Source: Hyphomicrobiales bacterium (GTDB taxonomy: Bacteria; Pseudomonadota; Alphaproteobacteria; Rhizobiales; Rhizobiaceae). From it: DNA of 64,000 bases. The stretch spans positions 81,315-145,314 of the forward strand of contig JAJFHU010000038.1 in assembly GCA_021775455.1 (NCBI GenBank), written 5' to 3'. A program made the translations under genes and the position numbers. Each line of letters begins with the position of its first letter. The first letter of the stretch is position 1. The notes under the pieces are model-generated. The model was not told where the DNA came from. It did no database searches and saw nothing but the letters and a program-made list of their open reading frames with translations. Of the stretch, positions 1 to 9,233 are shown in pieces.

Positions 1-742
1 AGCAATCACATTCTAACAGCGCCTTTGGATCAAGCTCACCTTTTCCGGTCTGGTCGGACCCCATAGCAGTGATATGCAATCTTGAATGAAGCCAGTCAGA
101 TTTCAAGATCGGTTCGCGCGACGGAGTTGTTGTAATGACCAATTGCGATTGTTCAACAAGTTTCGCGGGATTTGTTTCAACAACCACTTCTATCCCAAGT
201 GAGTTTGAAAGGTCACCAGCACATGCCACTGCCTTTTCATCATCGCGACCCCAGACCAGTACTTTTGAAAATGATCGTACCAACCGCGCAGCTTCGACCT
301 GTAATCTCGCCTGAACTCCAGTGCCCATTACTCCAACAGTATTTACGTCGTCAGGAGCCAGGTGTTTGGCCGCAACAGCGCCCGCTGCTGCTGTGCGGAC
401 ATCAGTCAAATAACCATTATCCAGAAAGAGCGCATCCACCATCCCGGTCTTTGCGGAAAACAGGATCATCAATCCGTTGACGCTAGGCAGGCCAAGTTTG
501 GGATTATCAAAAAAACCCGGACTAATCTTGATTGCAAATCCATCAAATCCCGGGATGTATGCTGTCTTCACGTCAACCTCGCCATTTACTTCGGCAAGTT
601 CCATAGACAGGATTGGTGGCATAACTACATTGCCGGTTGCCAATGCCAAAAAGGCTTTCTCCACACAGTCAACTGCATCAAGGTTTAACCTGACAGCCTG
701 CTTCAATTCCGATTCCGTGACGATTAAAATCTCATGAGCCAT
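1..742 (-). CDS. eutC: EutC-like ornithine cyclodeaminase family protein (partial, 3' end off the window)
   Basis: I translated this on the minus strand from the ATG at 742; it stays open to base 1, so the C-terminus is missing. The product is an ornithine cyclodeaminase/mu-crystallin family protein with an NAD(P)-binding glycine motif (GVMGTGVQARLQ, near residue 130) and the family-typical KISPGFFDNP and LTDVRTAAAG stretches. In ectoine-degrading bacteria EutC works with the PLP enzyme EutB in converting hydroxyectoine towards ectoine breakdown. The start overlaps the end of eutB by 11 bases, which implies translational coupling. The assignment to EutC rather than another cyclodeaminase relies on the eutB neighbour. 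Confidence 0.88.
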   Translation of the reverse strand, partial: MAHEILIVTESELKQAVRLNLDAVDCVEKAFLALATGNVVMPPILSMELAEVNGEVDVKTAYIPGFDGFAIKISPGFFDNPKLGLPSVNGLMILFSAKTGMVDALFLDNGYLTDVRTAAAGAVAAKHLAPDDVNTVGVMGTGVQARLQVEAARLVRSFSKVLVWGRDDEKAVACAGDLSNSLGIEVVVETNPAKLVEQSQLVITTTPSREPILKSDWLHSRLHITAMGSDQTGKGELDPKALLECDC

Positions 743-1739
743 ACGGCATACCGTCAATGACATAATCTCCAAGTTCAATCGACTGGCCGGTTACGATCCG
801 GGTGAACATCTCCATATCCATATTCCTGCCGGTAATTATGGCGGCAACAGGACCCTCTAGTTTAGGCAACTTTCCGGACAGCGCTGCAGCTATCCCGACC
901 ACGCAAGCACCTTCCGCAATTATCCGGTCTTCATAGTACAGTGTCTGCATCGCCCGGTAGATCTCCTCTTCCGAAACCAGAATTGTATCATCCAGATATT
1001 TCCGACAAAGTGAAAACGAAAGCTTGTTGTCCAAGCCAATGCCTCCGCCAAGGCTGTCCGCAAGGCTTGGAAATTCCTCGACCTCAACAGGCTTTCCCGC
1101 TCTGATCGATTCATGCATGGCAGGACCTCGGTCCATGCTTATCCCAATCATACGAATATCAGGATTGATTGATTTTGCTGCAACCGCAATTCCTGCCGCG
1201 AGCCCTCCACCGGAAAGCGGAACCAATATTGTCTCGATGTCAGGCCTCGCCTCCAATATCTCCAACCCTATGGTTCCCTGCCCGGCAATGACATAAGGGT
1301 CATCAAACGGGGAAACCTCAACCAGTCCCTCCTCAGCTACCAATCGCTGACTTTCCACCAGTGCATCATCCTGGCTTTCACCTATAATCCGGACTTCCGC
1401 ACCAAGCGCCTTGATGCCTTCAACTTTAGGCTTTGGAACCAGCGCCGACATGCAAATCACTGCACGCATGCCCCTTTGACGCGCTGCATAAGCCACGCCG
1501 CGACCGTGATTTCCGGTGGAGCAACAGGTGACACCCGCCACATCATCTGGAAGGTTCATGATAGCATTCATGGCGCCTCGCAACTTGAAGGCACCAATCG
1601 GTTGCATGTTCTCAAGCTTCAGCAAAAATTCCTGGCCGAATTTTTCCTGCATATACGGGGAAGGAACCAGCGGCGTGCGATCAGCAACCCCAGTGATCAC
1701 CTTGCGAGCTTCAAGAATGTTGGAAAGAGAAAAAACCAT
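732..1739 (-). CDS. eutB: EutB-like PLP-dependent threonine dehydratase family protein
   Basis: A 335-residue fold-type II PLP enzyme of the serine/threonine dehydratase family. The PLP lysine lies in GAFKLRGAMN (about residue 53), followed by the substrate-binding CSTGNHGRG loop and the glycine-rich phosphate loop PLSGGGLAAG (about residue 175). Pairing with an ornithine cyclodeaminase directly downstream is the hallmark of the hydroxyectoine module eutB-eutC, in which EutB is thought to act as a hydroxyectoine dehydratase. Its ATG shares one base with the stop of the TerC-family gene upstream (TAATG). The usual doe/ectoine transporter genes are not between edge and TerC, so the rest of the pathway would have to lie outside the window. 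Confidence 0.85.
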   Translation of the reverse strand: MVFSLSNILEARKVITGVADRTPLVPSPYMQEKFGQEFLLKLENMQPIGAFKLRGAMNAIMNLPDDVAGVTCCSTGNHGRGVAYAARQRGMRAVICMSALVPKPKVEGIKALGAEVRIIGESQDDALVESQRLVAEEGLVEVSPFDDPYVIAGQGTIGLEILEARPDIETILVPLSGGGLAAGIAVAAKSINPDIRMIGISMDRGPAMHESIRAGKPVEVEEFPSLADSLGGGIGLDNKLSFSLCRKYLDDTILVSEEEIYRAMQTLYYEDRIIAEGACVVGIAAALSGKLPKLEGPVAAIITGRNMDMEMFTRIVTGQSIELGDYVIDGMPYGS

Positions 1740-2518
1740 TATGCTTCTTTCTCCTGCATCGCCATCAACCGTTTTTGATACCGACTCTGCACAACCTCGA
1801 CGATAATCAGCACGATAAGAACGAAGTAGAAGGTAGATTTGGACATCGCTTCCACTGGGTATCCCAACAACTTGATGTGTGCGAGGTGGCCGCCCTCTGA
1901 CACAAGCAGGATACCGACGATAAACAACACGAACAATCCCAACACTTCGTACATTCGATTCTTTTTGAGGAATTCCGCCACACTGTCCGCCATTACAATC
2001 ATCAAGACACCGGAAACAATGATCGCAATTGCCATTACCATAAAGACATTTGTCAACGCGATTGCCGAGAGGATCGAATCAAACGAGAATACCAGGTTCA
2101 TCAGCACAATCGCGGTTATGACAGATGCAACAGACTTTCTGTCGCCCTCTCCCTCATGCTCGATGTCTTTGATCGCCAACATGTGCATGATTTCTTTCAA
2201 CGCTGTGTAGATGATAAATCCGCCGCCAAACAAAACAATCAACGAATGCCCACTGAAATCTCCCTCGGCAATTCCCTTAAGGCGGACTGCGAACAATGAA
2301 TTCTGAAACAGTGAAATCGCCTGGGTGACCACAAAAAGAAGAATGATGCGAAGAACAATTGCCAAACCAATACCCAACTGCCGAACGCGTTTTTGATGCT
2401 CCGCCGGTGCACGCTTTGATTCAATTGCCACATATAAAAGATTGTCGAAACCCAGAACTGCCTGAAGCAGGATCAACATGGCGAGGGTCAGTAAATTGTC
2501 GAGGCTGAAAAGGTCCAT
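1739..2518 (-). CDS. TerC family integral membrane protein
   Basis: A 259-residue polytopic membrane protein of the TerC family. Hydrophobic helices cover most of the length, with the conserved acidic residue in VLGFDNLLYVAI (near residue 25) and a second one in NLVFSFDSILSAIALT (near residue 145), a paired arrangement typical of TerC proteins. Members are linked to metal-ion efflux (manganese, calcium) or envelope stress; the substrate cannot be read from sequence. The gene ends inside the eutB start codon, so it is the first gene of a translationally coupled unit with eutB and eutC, an unexpected partner for a compatible-solute catabolic pair. Confidence 0.85.
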   Translation of the reverse strand: MDLFSLDNLLTLAMLILLQAVLGFDNLLYVAIESKRAPAEHQKRVRQLGIGLAIVLRIILLFVVTQAISLFQNSLFAVRLKGIAEGDFSGHSLIVLFGGGFIIYTALKEIMHMLAIKDIEHEGEGDRKSVASVITAIVLMNLVFSFDSILSAIALTNVFMVMAIAIIVSGVLMIVMADSVAEFLKKNRMYEVLGLFVLFIVGILLVSEGGHLAHIKLLGYPVEAMSKSTFYFVLIVLIIVEVVQSRYQKRLMAMQEKEA

Positions 2519-2798
2519 CTTCGCATCCTTTGTTGTAAATGGAGCAACAATTGCTCCCGGTCAAAGCGCAAGCTTTACCGTTTACAACGATTAGCGCAAG
2601 GCCATGGTTATCAATGTGTTTAATTCCAGTCTGTAGGTACCAGATAACGAAATGTTTCGTTTACCACACTGTCCAAAAGAACCATTTTTGACTGTATTTT
2701 AGGCAAATTTAACTCAAATCCCCAGCCGAATTAACCGGATTATTAAGCTGCATTACATATTGTGCCCTGGAATTGTAAGGCGGTAAGGGGAATTTCCA

Positions 2799-3674
2799 GT
2801 GAGCACTAAACTCATCGTTATGGCAGGACTGACGCTCGTTTTTGGCGCTACAAGCTATTACGTAGGCGACCAGTATCTTGAAAGCCAGACACAAGCTCGT
2901 CTCAGTGAATTTGAAAGCAACAATGTTGGAGTTGAACTTTCCACTGTGGTTGTAGCGACCACCCAAATTCGCTTTGGCGAAACCTTGAACGAAGAAATGT
3001 TCAAGGAAGTCGAGTGGCCAAAGGATGCAAGGCCTGAAGGCAGTTACAGTACAATCAAGGAAGTTATGACGGACGCGGACCGTCGCGCTGTATCTACAAT
3101 TGAACCGGGAGAACCGGTCCTTGCCGTTAAGCTGACCGGTGAAAATGGCCGGGCCGGCCTTGCTGGTATTATCGGCGAAGGTATGCGCGCTGTAACCATT
3201 CCTGTTGACACAGTGAATGGTGTTGGCGGTTTTGTTCAGCCTGGTGACCGGGTGGACATCCTTTTAACCCGCGAAGATTCCGAAACAGATGAAAAAAGCG
3301 CAAAGATCATAATGGAGAACGTTAAGGTTCTTTCAGTCGACCAGGACGCAAATACAAGAAGCAGCACTGCGAAAGTAGCAAAATCAGTAACGCTTGAGGC
3401 AGATGCATCCGGTGCACAGAGACTTGCATTGGCAAACAACGTGGGAAGGGTGTCACTTCTTCTACGCAGCGCCGGAGACGGAAGCGCTGGCGGTTCGGAA
3501 AGCCTTTCGGCAAATGATTTTGACCAGAAAAGATCACAAAACGGCGGACTCCTTTCCATATTCGGACCAAAGGAAAAGACAGAAAAATCTGTGCGTGTAG
3601 TTGCTGGAGATGAAGTAAATGAGTTTTCAGTTCGAATTGAAAAACTCGAAAACGAAGAAGAAATCAAAAACTAA
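2799..3674 (+). CDS. cpaB: Flp pilus assembly protein CpaB (RcpC)
   Basis: A 291-residue periplasmic protein of the Tad (tight adherence) pilus apparatus. It has an N-terminal membrane anchor (MAGLTLVFGATSYYVG) and a SAF-like domain (about residues 45-110) with the family-typical GEGMRAVTIPVDTVNGVGGFV stretch split across residues 125-150. CpaB/RcpC supports the outer-membrane secretin CpaC. The start is a GTG at 2799 with AAGGGG about eight bases upstream; no ATG at the right place exists. It opens the operon cpaB-cpaC-lipoprotein-cpaE-cpaF-tadB-tadC; a promoter is expected in the 280-base gap before it. Confidence 0.93.
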   Translation: MSTKLIVMAGLTLVFGATSYYVGDQYLESQTQARLSEFESNNVGVELSTVVVATTQIRFGETLNEEMFKEVEWPKDARPEGSYSTIKEVMTDADRRAVSTIEPGEPVLAVKLTGENGRAGLAGIIGEGMRAVTIPVDTVNGVGGFVQPGDRVDILLTREDSETDEKSAKIIMENVKVLSVDQDANTRSSTAKVAKSVTLEADASGAQRLALANNVGRVSLLLRSAGDGSAGGSESLSANDFDQKRSQNGGLLSIFGPKEKTEKSVRVVAGDEVNEFSVRIEKLENEEEIKN

Positions 3675-3710
3675 AGGCGGTTGACCTGAACAGGTTGCCG
3701 GGGTGACGGA

Positions 3711-5159
3711 ATGAGTATGGTAGGTTTGAAAATTCGCAAGGCGGTGGGAGCATTGTGTTTGGGTGTGGGCATGGTTACGGCGAGTGCCGCAACACCTCCA
3801 CTGGGGCTGATACCCCAAGCCTATGCTGAAAGCGGTGTCATTCACCTTTCCTCTTCGACAAATACCAAAACAATCAAGGTTTCGAAGGGAAAGCCAAAAA
3901 CAATCCGTACGGATGCATCTTTCTCTGAGATTGTTGTTGGAGATCCAGAAATTGCAGTTGTAAGCCCACTGACCGACCGTTCATTTTACGTGGTTGGATC
4001 GTCGTCAGGAGTAACCGGCATTGCTTTGTACAATGAACAGAGCGAGTTGGTTGGCATGCTTGATGTGGAAGTTGGTGCAAATACGCATCAGTTGAACAAC
4101 GCATTGAAACAGGCACTCCCCGCTTCCAATGTTAAAGCGACCACTTCGAACGGAAGTGTGGTTCTGAGCGGCAAGGCAAAAAATTCAGTCGATGCGGCCA
4201 AAGCTCAAGCGATTGCAAAGAAATTTGACGAGGATCTTATCAACACCATGCAGGTTGAAGGTTCTCAACAGGTCAAGCTCGAAGTTCGTTTCATTGAGGC
4301 ACAGCGCTCCATTGGCAAAGAGCTTGGAGTCAGTTTTGGTGGCGGTAAAACCAACGGGCGTTTGCTTGGCCAAACCGGTGGTCTTGGTTTGACCGGCTCC
4401 ACCATCACAAATGCGTTGATCAGTGGCAGCACACCATTCGGACAGGTGCTTGGTAACCTGATCGCCGGTGGTGCTGATGTGGACGTATTAATCCAGGCAC
4501 TCGAACGAAAAGGATTTGCCCGCCGCTTGGCAGAACCAAACCTGGTTGCATTATCAGGTGACGAAGCTTCATTTTTGGCAGGTGGAGAATTTCCAATTCC
4601 GGTTGCCCAGGATGAAGGTCAAATTACCATTGAATTCAAGGAGTTCGGCGTAAGTCTCGGGTTTCGCCCGACAGTGTTGAATAATGGTTTGATCAATTTG
4701 AACATTCAACCGGAAGTCAGCGCGATTGACACGACCAATTCAGTCAGCTTCGGCGATAGTGGTATTCAAATTCCAGGTCTCATTGTAAGGCGAGCCTCAA
4801 CAACTGTAGAGCTGCGCGACGGACAGAGTTTTGTTATGGCCGGATTGCTTCAATCATCCGGTTTGTATGATGTGCGCAAATTTCCATGGCTCGGAGATAT
4901 TCCGATCCTCGGCGCCCTGTTCCGTTCTAGTGCATATCGAAAAAACGAAACGGACCTCGTCATAATCGTAACACCACGGCTGGTGAAGCCGATCGCACCG
5001 GGAACAGAAATTGCAACACCACTGGATTCAACTGCACCTGCAAATGATGTTGACCTGTTTTTGAACGGCGATCTGGAAGTCAACCGCGCTCACCTTCGCA
5101 AGTTGGCTGACATGCGGACGGACGTACTGAAATCCGGCCACGTAATTGAGTTGGAGTAA
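3711..5159 (+). CDS. cpaC: Flp pilus secretin CpaC (RcpA)
   Basis: A 482-residue outer-membrane secretin for the Tad pilus. It starts with a signal peptide ending around AASAATPP, then an N-terminal pilus/BON-like region (residues 45-190; note the BON-type NGSVVLSGKA), and the C-terminal secretin domain (about 250-430) with RLAEPNLVALSGDEASFLAGGEFPIP (split here as the family hallmark: NLVALSG, then GGEFPIP) and IVTPRLVKPI at its end. It forms the channel through which the pilus leaves the cell. It follows cpaB by 36 bases and is followed after 5 bases by a small lipoprotein gene. Confidence 0.94.
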   Translation: MSMVGLKIRKAVGALCLGVGMVTASAATPPLGLIPQAYAESGVIHLSSSTNTKTIKVSKGKPKTIRTDASFSEIVVGDPEIAVVSPLTDRSFYVVGSSSGVTGIALYNEQSELVGMLDVEVGANTHQLNNALKQALPASNVKATTSNGSVVLSGKAKNSVDAAKAQAIAKKFDEDLINTMQVEGSQQVKLEVRFIEAQRSIGKELGVSFGGGKTNGRLLGQTGGLGLTGSTITNALISGSTPFGQVLGNLIAGGADVDVLIQALERKGFARRLAEPNLVALSGDEASFLAGGEFPIPVAQDEGQITIEFKEFGVSLGFRPTVLNNGLINLNIQPEVSAIDTTNSVSFGDSGIQIPGLIVRRASTTVELRDGQSFVMAGLLQSSGLYDVRKFPWLGDIPILGALFRSSAYRKNETDLVIIVTPRLVKPIAPGTEIATPLDSTAPANDVDLFLNGDLEVNRAHLRKLADMRTDVLKSGHVIELE

Positions 5160-5164
5160 GAAAA

Positions 5165-5461
5165 GTGAACAACAAAATACTTACAGGGATCATTCTGACT
5201 GCCTGCCTAGGCGCAACCGGTTGTCAGCAATACATCGAACGCAAAGAAGGCGTTACGAGTTTTGCAGGCAATTCACTTGCAGCAAACGAAGCCAACATGG
5301 TCGTGGACCCCTGGCCTCCGAATGTCGACAACACGGATATTCCAGCCAACGGTAAACGGATGACCGACGTGCACGGTAATTACCAGGATGCCAAGTCTCC
5401 AGTGGATGAAACACAACCAACAACTCTCGGCGCCCTGCTGGGTACACCGGTATCCCAATAA
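5165..5461 (+). CDS. Small lipoprotein in the cpaD position of the Tad locus
   Basis: A 98-residue protein with a lipoprotein signal (lipobox ending in GATGC, cysteine at residue 20) and a short, polar mature part containing VVDPWPPN. It sits between the secretin gene cpaC and cpaE, exactly where CpaD (a lipoprotein of roughly 200 residues) is usually encoded, and is only half that length. It may be a reduced CpaD equivalent acting as a secretin pilotin, but that is inference from position; no CpaD domain can be seen. No frameshift is evident: the frame closes with a normal stop and a 63-base gap to cpaE. Confidence 0.75.
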   Translation: MNNKILTGIILTACLGATGCQQYIERKEGVTSFAGNSLAANEANMVVDPWPPNVDNTDIPANGKRMTDVHGNYQDAKSPVDETQPTTLGALLGTPVSQ

Positions 5462-5524
5462 GGGCCCGACGGAAACCAGTTAACAACCGCGCTGAATGAC
5501 CGCCGACATAGAAGAGCAAAAACC

Positions 5525-6766
5525 ATGAGCGAAAAAAATTCATCCGAAAAAGCCAGAAACATTGTGCTGGTTTCAACAGACGGTGAACTGATCAACCTGG
5601 CGCGCGGTGCAATTGCATCCGGTGATAAGGAAACGCTGACAATCATACAAAAACCGATTGGGGAAGTGATTTCTTCGGTGCGCGATATGGATGCTCAAAT
5701 TCTTGTTTTGGATATGGATGCGTCGGTGGTAGCTGAATTCGAGCATCTTCAGAAAATCAAGCGGATGGCGCCAAAAAACACCCCAATCATCGTCATTTCC
5801 CATGCATTCAGCCCGGCGGCAGCCAGAATTTTCATCCAGCTCAAGGTCGCAGATTTTCTGGTAAAGCCAGTACAAACTTCTGATCTGGTCCGGGCCTGCA
5901 ACAATTCCGTGAAAGCCAACACCGAGGAAGCGCAAGTCGACCCTCAGTTTCTTTGCTTTATGCCGGCATCTGGCGGTGTCGGCACAACCACTGTTGCATT
6001 GGAAGCCGCTTCAATTCTCAACACGCATGGCCAGAAACTGGGTAGAAGCACCTGTGTAGTTGATCTGAACTTTCAGCACGGTTCCTGTGCAGAATATCTC
6101 GATATTGAACCGCGTTTTGATATCTCGGAGATCGAAAATGCACCGGAGCGCCTCGACCGCCAACTTCTGGATGTGATGCTGTCCAAGCATCAGAGCGGCC
6201 TTTCTGTTATCTCCGCACCAAATCAACCATCAGAAATGCGTACATTCAAGCCAGCACTGGTTGTGAGGTTGCTGGATTTGGTTTCGGCTTACTTTGACAA
6301 TGTGGTTATCGATTTGCCGCGGATTTGGTTCCCTTGGACACAAACCGTGGTGGCGGGCTCGGATCGCCTCTTTTTGGTAGCGGACATGACAGTTCCATCA
6401 ATCCGCCACTCAAAGCGATTGATTGAAGCAATTGAAGAAAAAATCGGCAAACAAAGCGCACCGCAAGTCATCGTAAATCGCATGGACATGCGGAACAACA
6501 ATCCAGCTGGTCTCAATGCCAAGGATGTCGAAGATGCGTTGGAAGGGTATTTCGCGGGCGGAATTCCCAATAACTATGGACTGGTTCGTAGCGCTGTGGA
6601 TCGGGGTATGACGTTGCAGGCAATTGAATCAAACAACAATGTGACTGAAGCCCTTTCCGGCATCATTCTTGAAAACGAAGAGCAAAATGAAATTCGGTCA
6701 ATAAACGAAAAGGCCGGCGGATTGCTCAGCATCGGCAAACAACTATTCAAACGGAAAGCTGGTTAA
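5525..6766 (+). CDS. cpaE: Tad pilus localisation ATPase-like protein CpaE (TadZ)
   Basis: A 413-residue cytoplasmic protein with an N-terminal receiver-like domain (about residues 12-125; VLDMDAS and FLVKPVQTSDL resemble the phosphoacceptor and lysine regions) and a ParA/MinD-like domain from about 140. Its P-loop is ASGGVGTTT, in which the canonical lysines of KGGVGKTT are replaced, a deviation known from CpaE/TadZ proteins. CpaE/TadZ places the pilus machine at the pole. It lies 18 bases upstream of cpaF in the same operon. Confidence 0.92.
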   Translation: MSEKNSSEKARNIVLVSTDGELINLARGAIASGDKETLTIIQKPIGEVISSVRDMDAQILVLDMDASVVAEFEHLQKIKRMAPKNTPIIVISHAFSPAAARIFIQLKVADFLVKPVQTSDLVRACNNSVKANTEEAQVDPQFLCFMPASGGVGTTTVALEAASILNTHGQKLGRSTCVVDLNFQHGSCAEYLDIEPRFDISEIENAPERLDRQLLDVMLSKHQSGLSVISAPNQPSEMRTFKPALVVRLLDLVSAYFDNVVIDLPRIWFPWTQTVVAGSDRLFLVADMTVPSIRHSKRLIEAIEEKIGKQSAPQVIVNRMDMRNNNPAGLNAKDVEDALEGYFAGGIPNNYGLVRSAVDRGMTLQAIESNNNVTEALSGIILENEEQNEIRSINEKAGGLLSIGKQLFKRKAG

Positions 6767-6784
6767 GCCAGAGGATCAATAACC

Positions 6785-8248
6785 ATGAATAACCGATTTT
6801 CCGCATTGCAAGAATTTGACGATGACTTCGATATTTTACCTGATGATGGTGAGGCTGCATCCGCCGTGGAAACAGACGGACCAATCGAACAAGCGACAAA
6901 ATCTAAAGTAACCCCTCCCCCGGCACCAGAACCCATTGAAGGAAATTCGGCTGAAGAACCTGTATCCGCATCCAAACAAAAAATCATGGATGCCAAGGTT
7001 CTGTTGCATCGCAAGATGCTTGAAGAATTTAATCTGGTTGCACTGGAACAGTTGCCGCGCGACCAATTGGTTAGGGAAATTCACAAATTCGTTTCAGACC
7101 ATGTGAAATCGGAACGTCTTCCGTTAAACAATGCTGAACTGGAAACATTTGTTGGAACCCTGGTTGATGAAATGACCGGTTTAGGTCCGCTTGAACCATT
7201 GATGCGCAACCCGGAAATCAGCGATATTTTGATCAACGGGCACAAGAACTGTTTCGCAGAAATCAGAGGCGTACTGCAACCGGTAAACATTCCTTTCAAG
7301 GATGAAAACCATCTATTGCGGGTCGTTCAGAAGATCGTTGCAAATGTGGGGCGCAGAATTGATGAATCCAATCCTATGTGTGACGCCCGTATGGCAGATG
7401 GCTCACGCTTCAACGCAGCCATTCGGCCAATTGCAATCGACGGTCCTCTCGTCTCAATTCGTAAATTTGCCGAAGACAAACTCAGTCTGGAAAAGCTGGT
7501 TGGCTTTAACGCAATTGCGCCCCAAATGGCCGAAGTTATGGAACAGGCTGTATTTGCGCGCATGACAACCCTCATTTCTGGCGGCACTGGTACCGGTAAA
7601 ACTACAATGCTCAATGCATTGTCTGCATTCATTTCACCCAAGGAACGTGTACTGACAATTGAGGATGCAGCCGAATTGGCTCTGCAAATTCCCCATGTTG
7701 GGCGCATGGAAACACGCCCCGCGAACAACGAAGGTAACGGTGAAATCAAACAGCGCGATCTGGTGAAAAACGCCCTTCGCATGCGGCCAGACCGTGTAAT
7801 TCTCGGTGAGGTTCGCGGCGAAGAATGCTTCGACATGCTTCAGGCGATGAATACCGGCCATGAAGGATCTATGGCTACCATTCACGCCAACACGGCCCGG
7901 GATGCCATTTCCAGGTTGGAACAAATGTTGGGCATGACCGGCATGCCGATGACTGTGCAATCCATACGAAGCCAAATCTCCGGCGCCATTCATTTGATTG
8001 TTCAACTAACCCGTCTTTCGGACGGACAGCGCAAGGTTACAAGCATCACCGAAGTCACCGGAATGGAAGGTGACATCATCCAGATGCAGGAGATATTTCG
8101 CTACAAACGCACCGGGATTACTGAAGATGGAAAAATTCAGGGTCACTTTGAAGCAACCGGGGTTCGCCCAAGATTTCTTGAAGAATTCCAGTCCATGGGT
8201 CTTTCAATTCCAGGCGATTACTTTGAACCAGGGGTTGAGTTGACATGA
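6785..8248 (+). CDS. cpaF: Tad pilus secretion ATPase CpaF (TadA)
   Basis: A 487-residue secretion ATPase of the TadA/VirB11-like group that powers pilus assembly and possibly retraction. Visible motifs: Walker A GGTGTGKTT (about residue 266), Asp box near LTIEDAAELAL, Walker B RVILGEVRGEE (about residue 338) and the His box HEGSMATIHANTARDA. The first 70 residues are acidic and low in complexity, as is common for CpaF. It is followed after 25 bases by the platform proteins tadB and tadC. Confidence 0.96.
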   Translation: MNNRFSALQEFDDDFDILPDDGEAASAVETDGPIEQATKSKVTPPPAPEPIEGNSAEEPVSASKQKIMDAKVLLHRKMLEEFNLVALEQLPRDQLVREIHKFVSDHVKSERLPLNNAELETFVGTLVDEMTGLGPLEPLMRNPEISDILINGHKNCFAEIRGVLQPVNIPFKDENHLLRVVQKIVANVGRRIDESNPMCDARMADGSRFNAAIRPIAIDGPLVSIRKFAEDKLSLEKLVGFNAIAPQMAEVMEQAVFARMTTLISGGTGTGKTTMLNALSAFISPKERVLTIEDAAELALQIPHVGRMETRPANNEGNGEIKQRDLVKNALRMRPDRVILGEVRGEECFDMLQAMNTGHEGSMATIHANTARDAISRLEQMLGMTGMPMTVQSIRSQISGAIHLIVQLTRLSDGQRKVTSITEVTGMEGDIIQMQEIFRYKRTGITEDGKIQGHFEATGVRPRFLEEFQSMGLSIPGDYFEPGVELT

Positions 8249-8273
8249 GCAATCAACATGACGGAGGTTTTTA

Positions 8274-9233
8274 ATGTCTCCACTGGTCATACTATTGATT
8301 TTTTCTGTCTGCCTGGCCGCAATCGTAGTGGAATTGGGCTACGCTGTCTTTTCCCCGGCTGATGCAGCTCGCAAGCGGATAAATCGTCGTATGGGCGCTT
8401 CGGAGAATAAGAAGACAAACCAAAAGGATATCTTGATCCAGCTTCGCAAAGAGCGTGGTCTCGATAGTGAGGGTAAACTGTTACTTCCGCTGATCTGGCT
8501 TAACCGCTTGATCGTTCAGGCCGGAATAACTATTGGAATCAAGAAGTTAGCTATCTGTTACGTGCTTTATCTGGCATTTTCGACGCTCATCATATTGTTC
8601 CTGACTTTTACTCCAATTTACTGTGTGCTGGCGCTTCCGTTTACAGCCGTCGGCATTCCGCTATTCCTGTTAAGACGTCGCCGCAACAAGAAACTGGACG
8701 CTTTCGGCTTGCAACTGCCAGAGGCAATCGATCTGATTACCCGTGGATTGAAAGCGGGACATCCAGTTCCCGTGGCGGTAAACATGGTTGCGCGGGAAAT
8801 GGCCGACCCGATAGGCACAGAATTTGGAATGGTATGTGATGAAGTCACCTACGGATCCGATTTGGTGACAGCGCTCAACAATCTTTACGACAGAGTCGGC
8901 AACACCGAGCTTCCGTTGTTGATAGCTTCAGTTTCCATCCAGGCCACTACCGGCGGAAATTTGCGTGAAATTCTGGAAGGTCTTTCCAGCGTTATTCGTG
9001 ATCGAATGAAAATGAACCGCAAGGTTAGAGCAATTTCCGCTGAAGGGCGAATTTCAGCGATGATACTGTCTGGCCTTCCTGTTTTGCTGTTGGGTGCTCT
9101 CAAACTGTTTGCACCTGACTATTATGTTGGCATCTGGAATGAGGAGTTGACCTACTGGTTGGTTGGTATCCTGCTTATTTGGTTGGGCATCGGTAACGCA
9201 ATGATCTTGAAAATGGTAAATCTGAAATTCTGA
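8274..9233 (+). CDS. tadB: Tad inner-membrane platform protein TadB
   Basis: A 319-residue membrane protein with an N-terminal helix, a central T2SSF (GspF) cytoplasmic domain containing LPEAIDLITRGLKAGHPVPVA (read as LPEAIDLITRGLKAG, residues about 145-160) and two to three C-terminal helices. TadB and TadC form the inner-membrane platform that couples the ATPase CpaF to pilus assembly. Its TGA overlaps the ATG of tadC (TGATG), implying coupled translation and fixed stoichiometry. A GGAGG motif precedes the start. Confidence 0.93.
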   Translation: MSPLVILLIFSVCLAAIVVELGYAVFSPADAARKRINRRMGASENKKTNQKDILIQLRKERGLDSEGKLLLPLIWLNRLIVQAGITIGIKKLAICYVLYLAFSTLIILFLTFTPIYCVLALPFTAVGIPLFLLRRRRNKKLDAFGLQLPEAIDLITRGLKAGHPVPVAVNMVAREMADPIGTEFGMVCDEVTYGSDLVTALNNLYDRVGNTELPLLIASVSIQATTGGNLREILEGLSSVIRDRMKMNRKVRAISAEGRISAMILSGLPVLLLGALKLFAPDYYVGIWNEELTYWLVGILLIWLGIGNAMILKMVNLKF

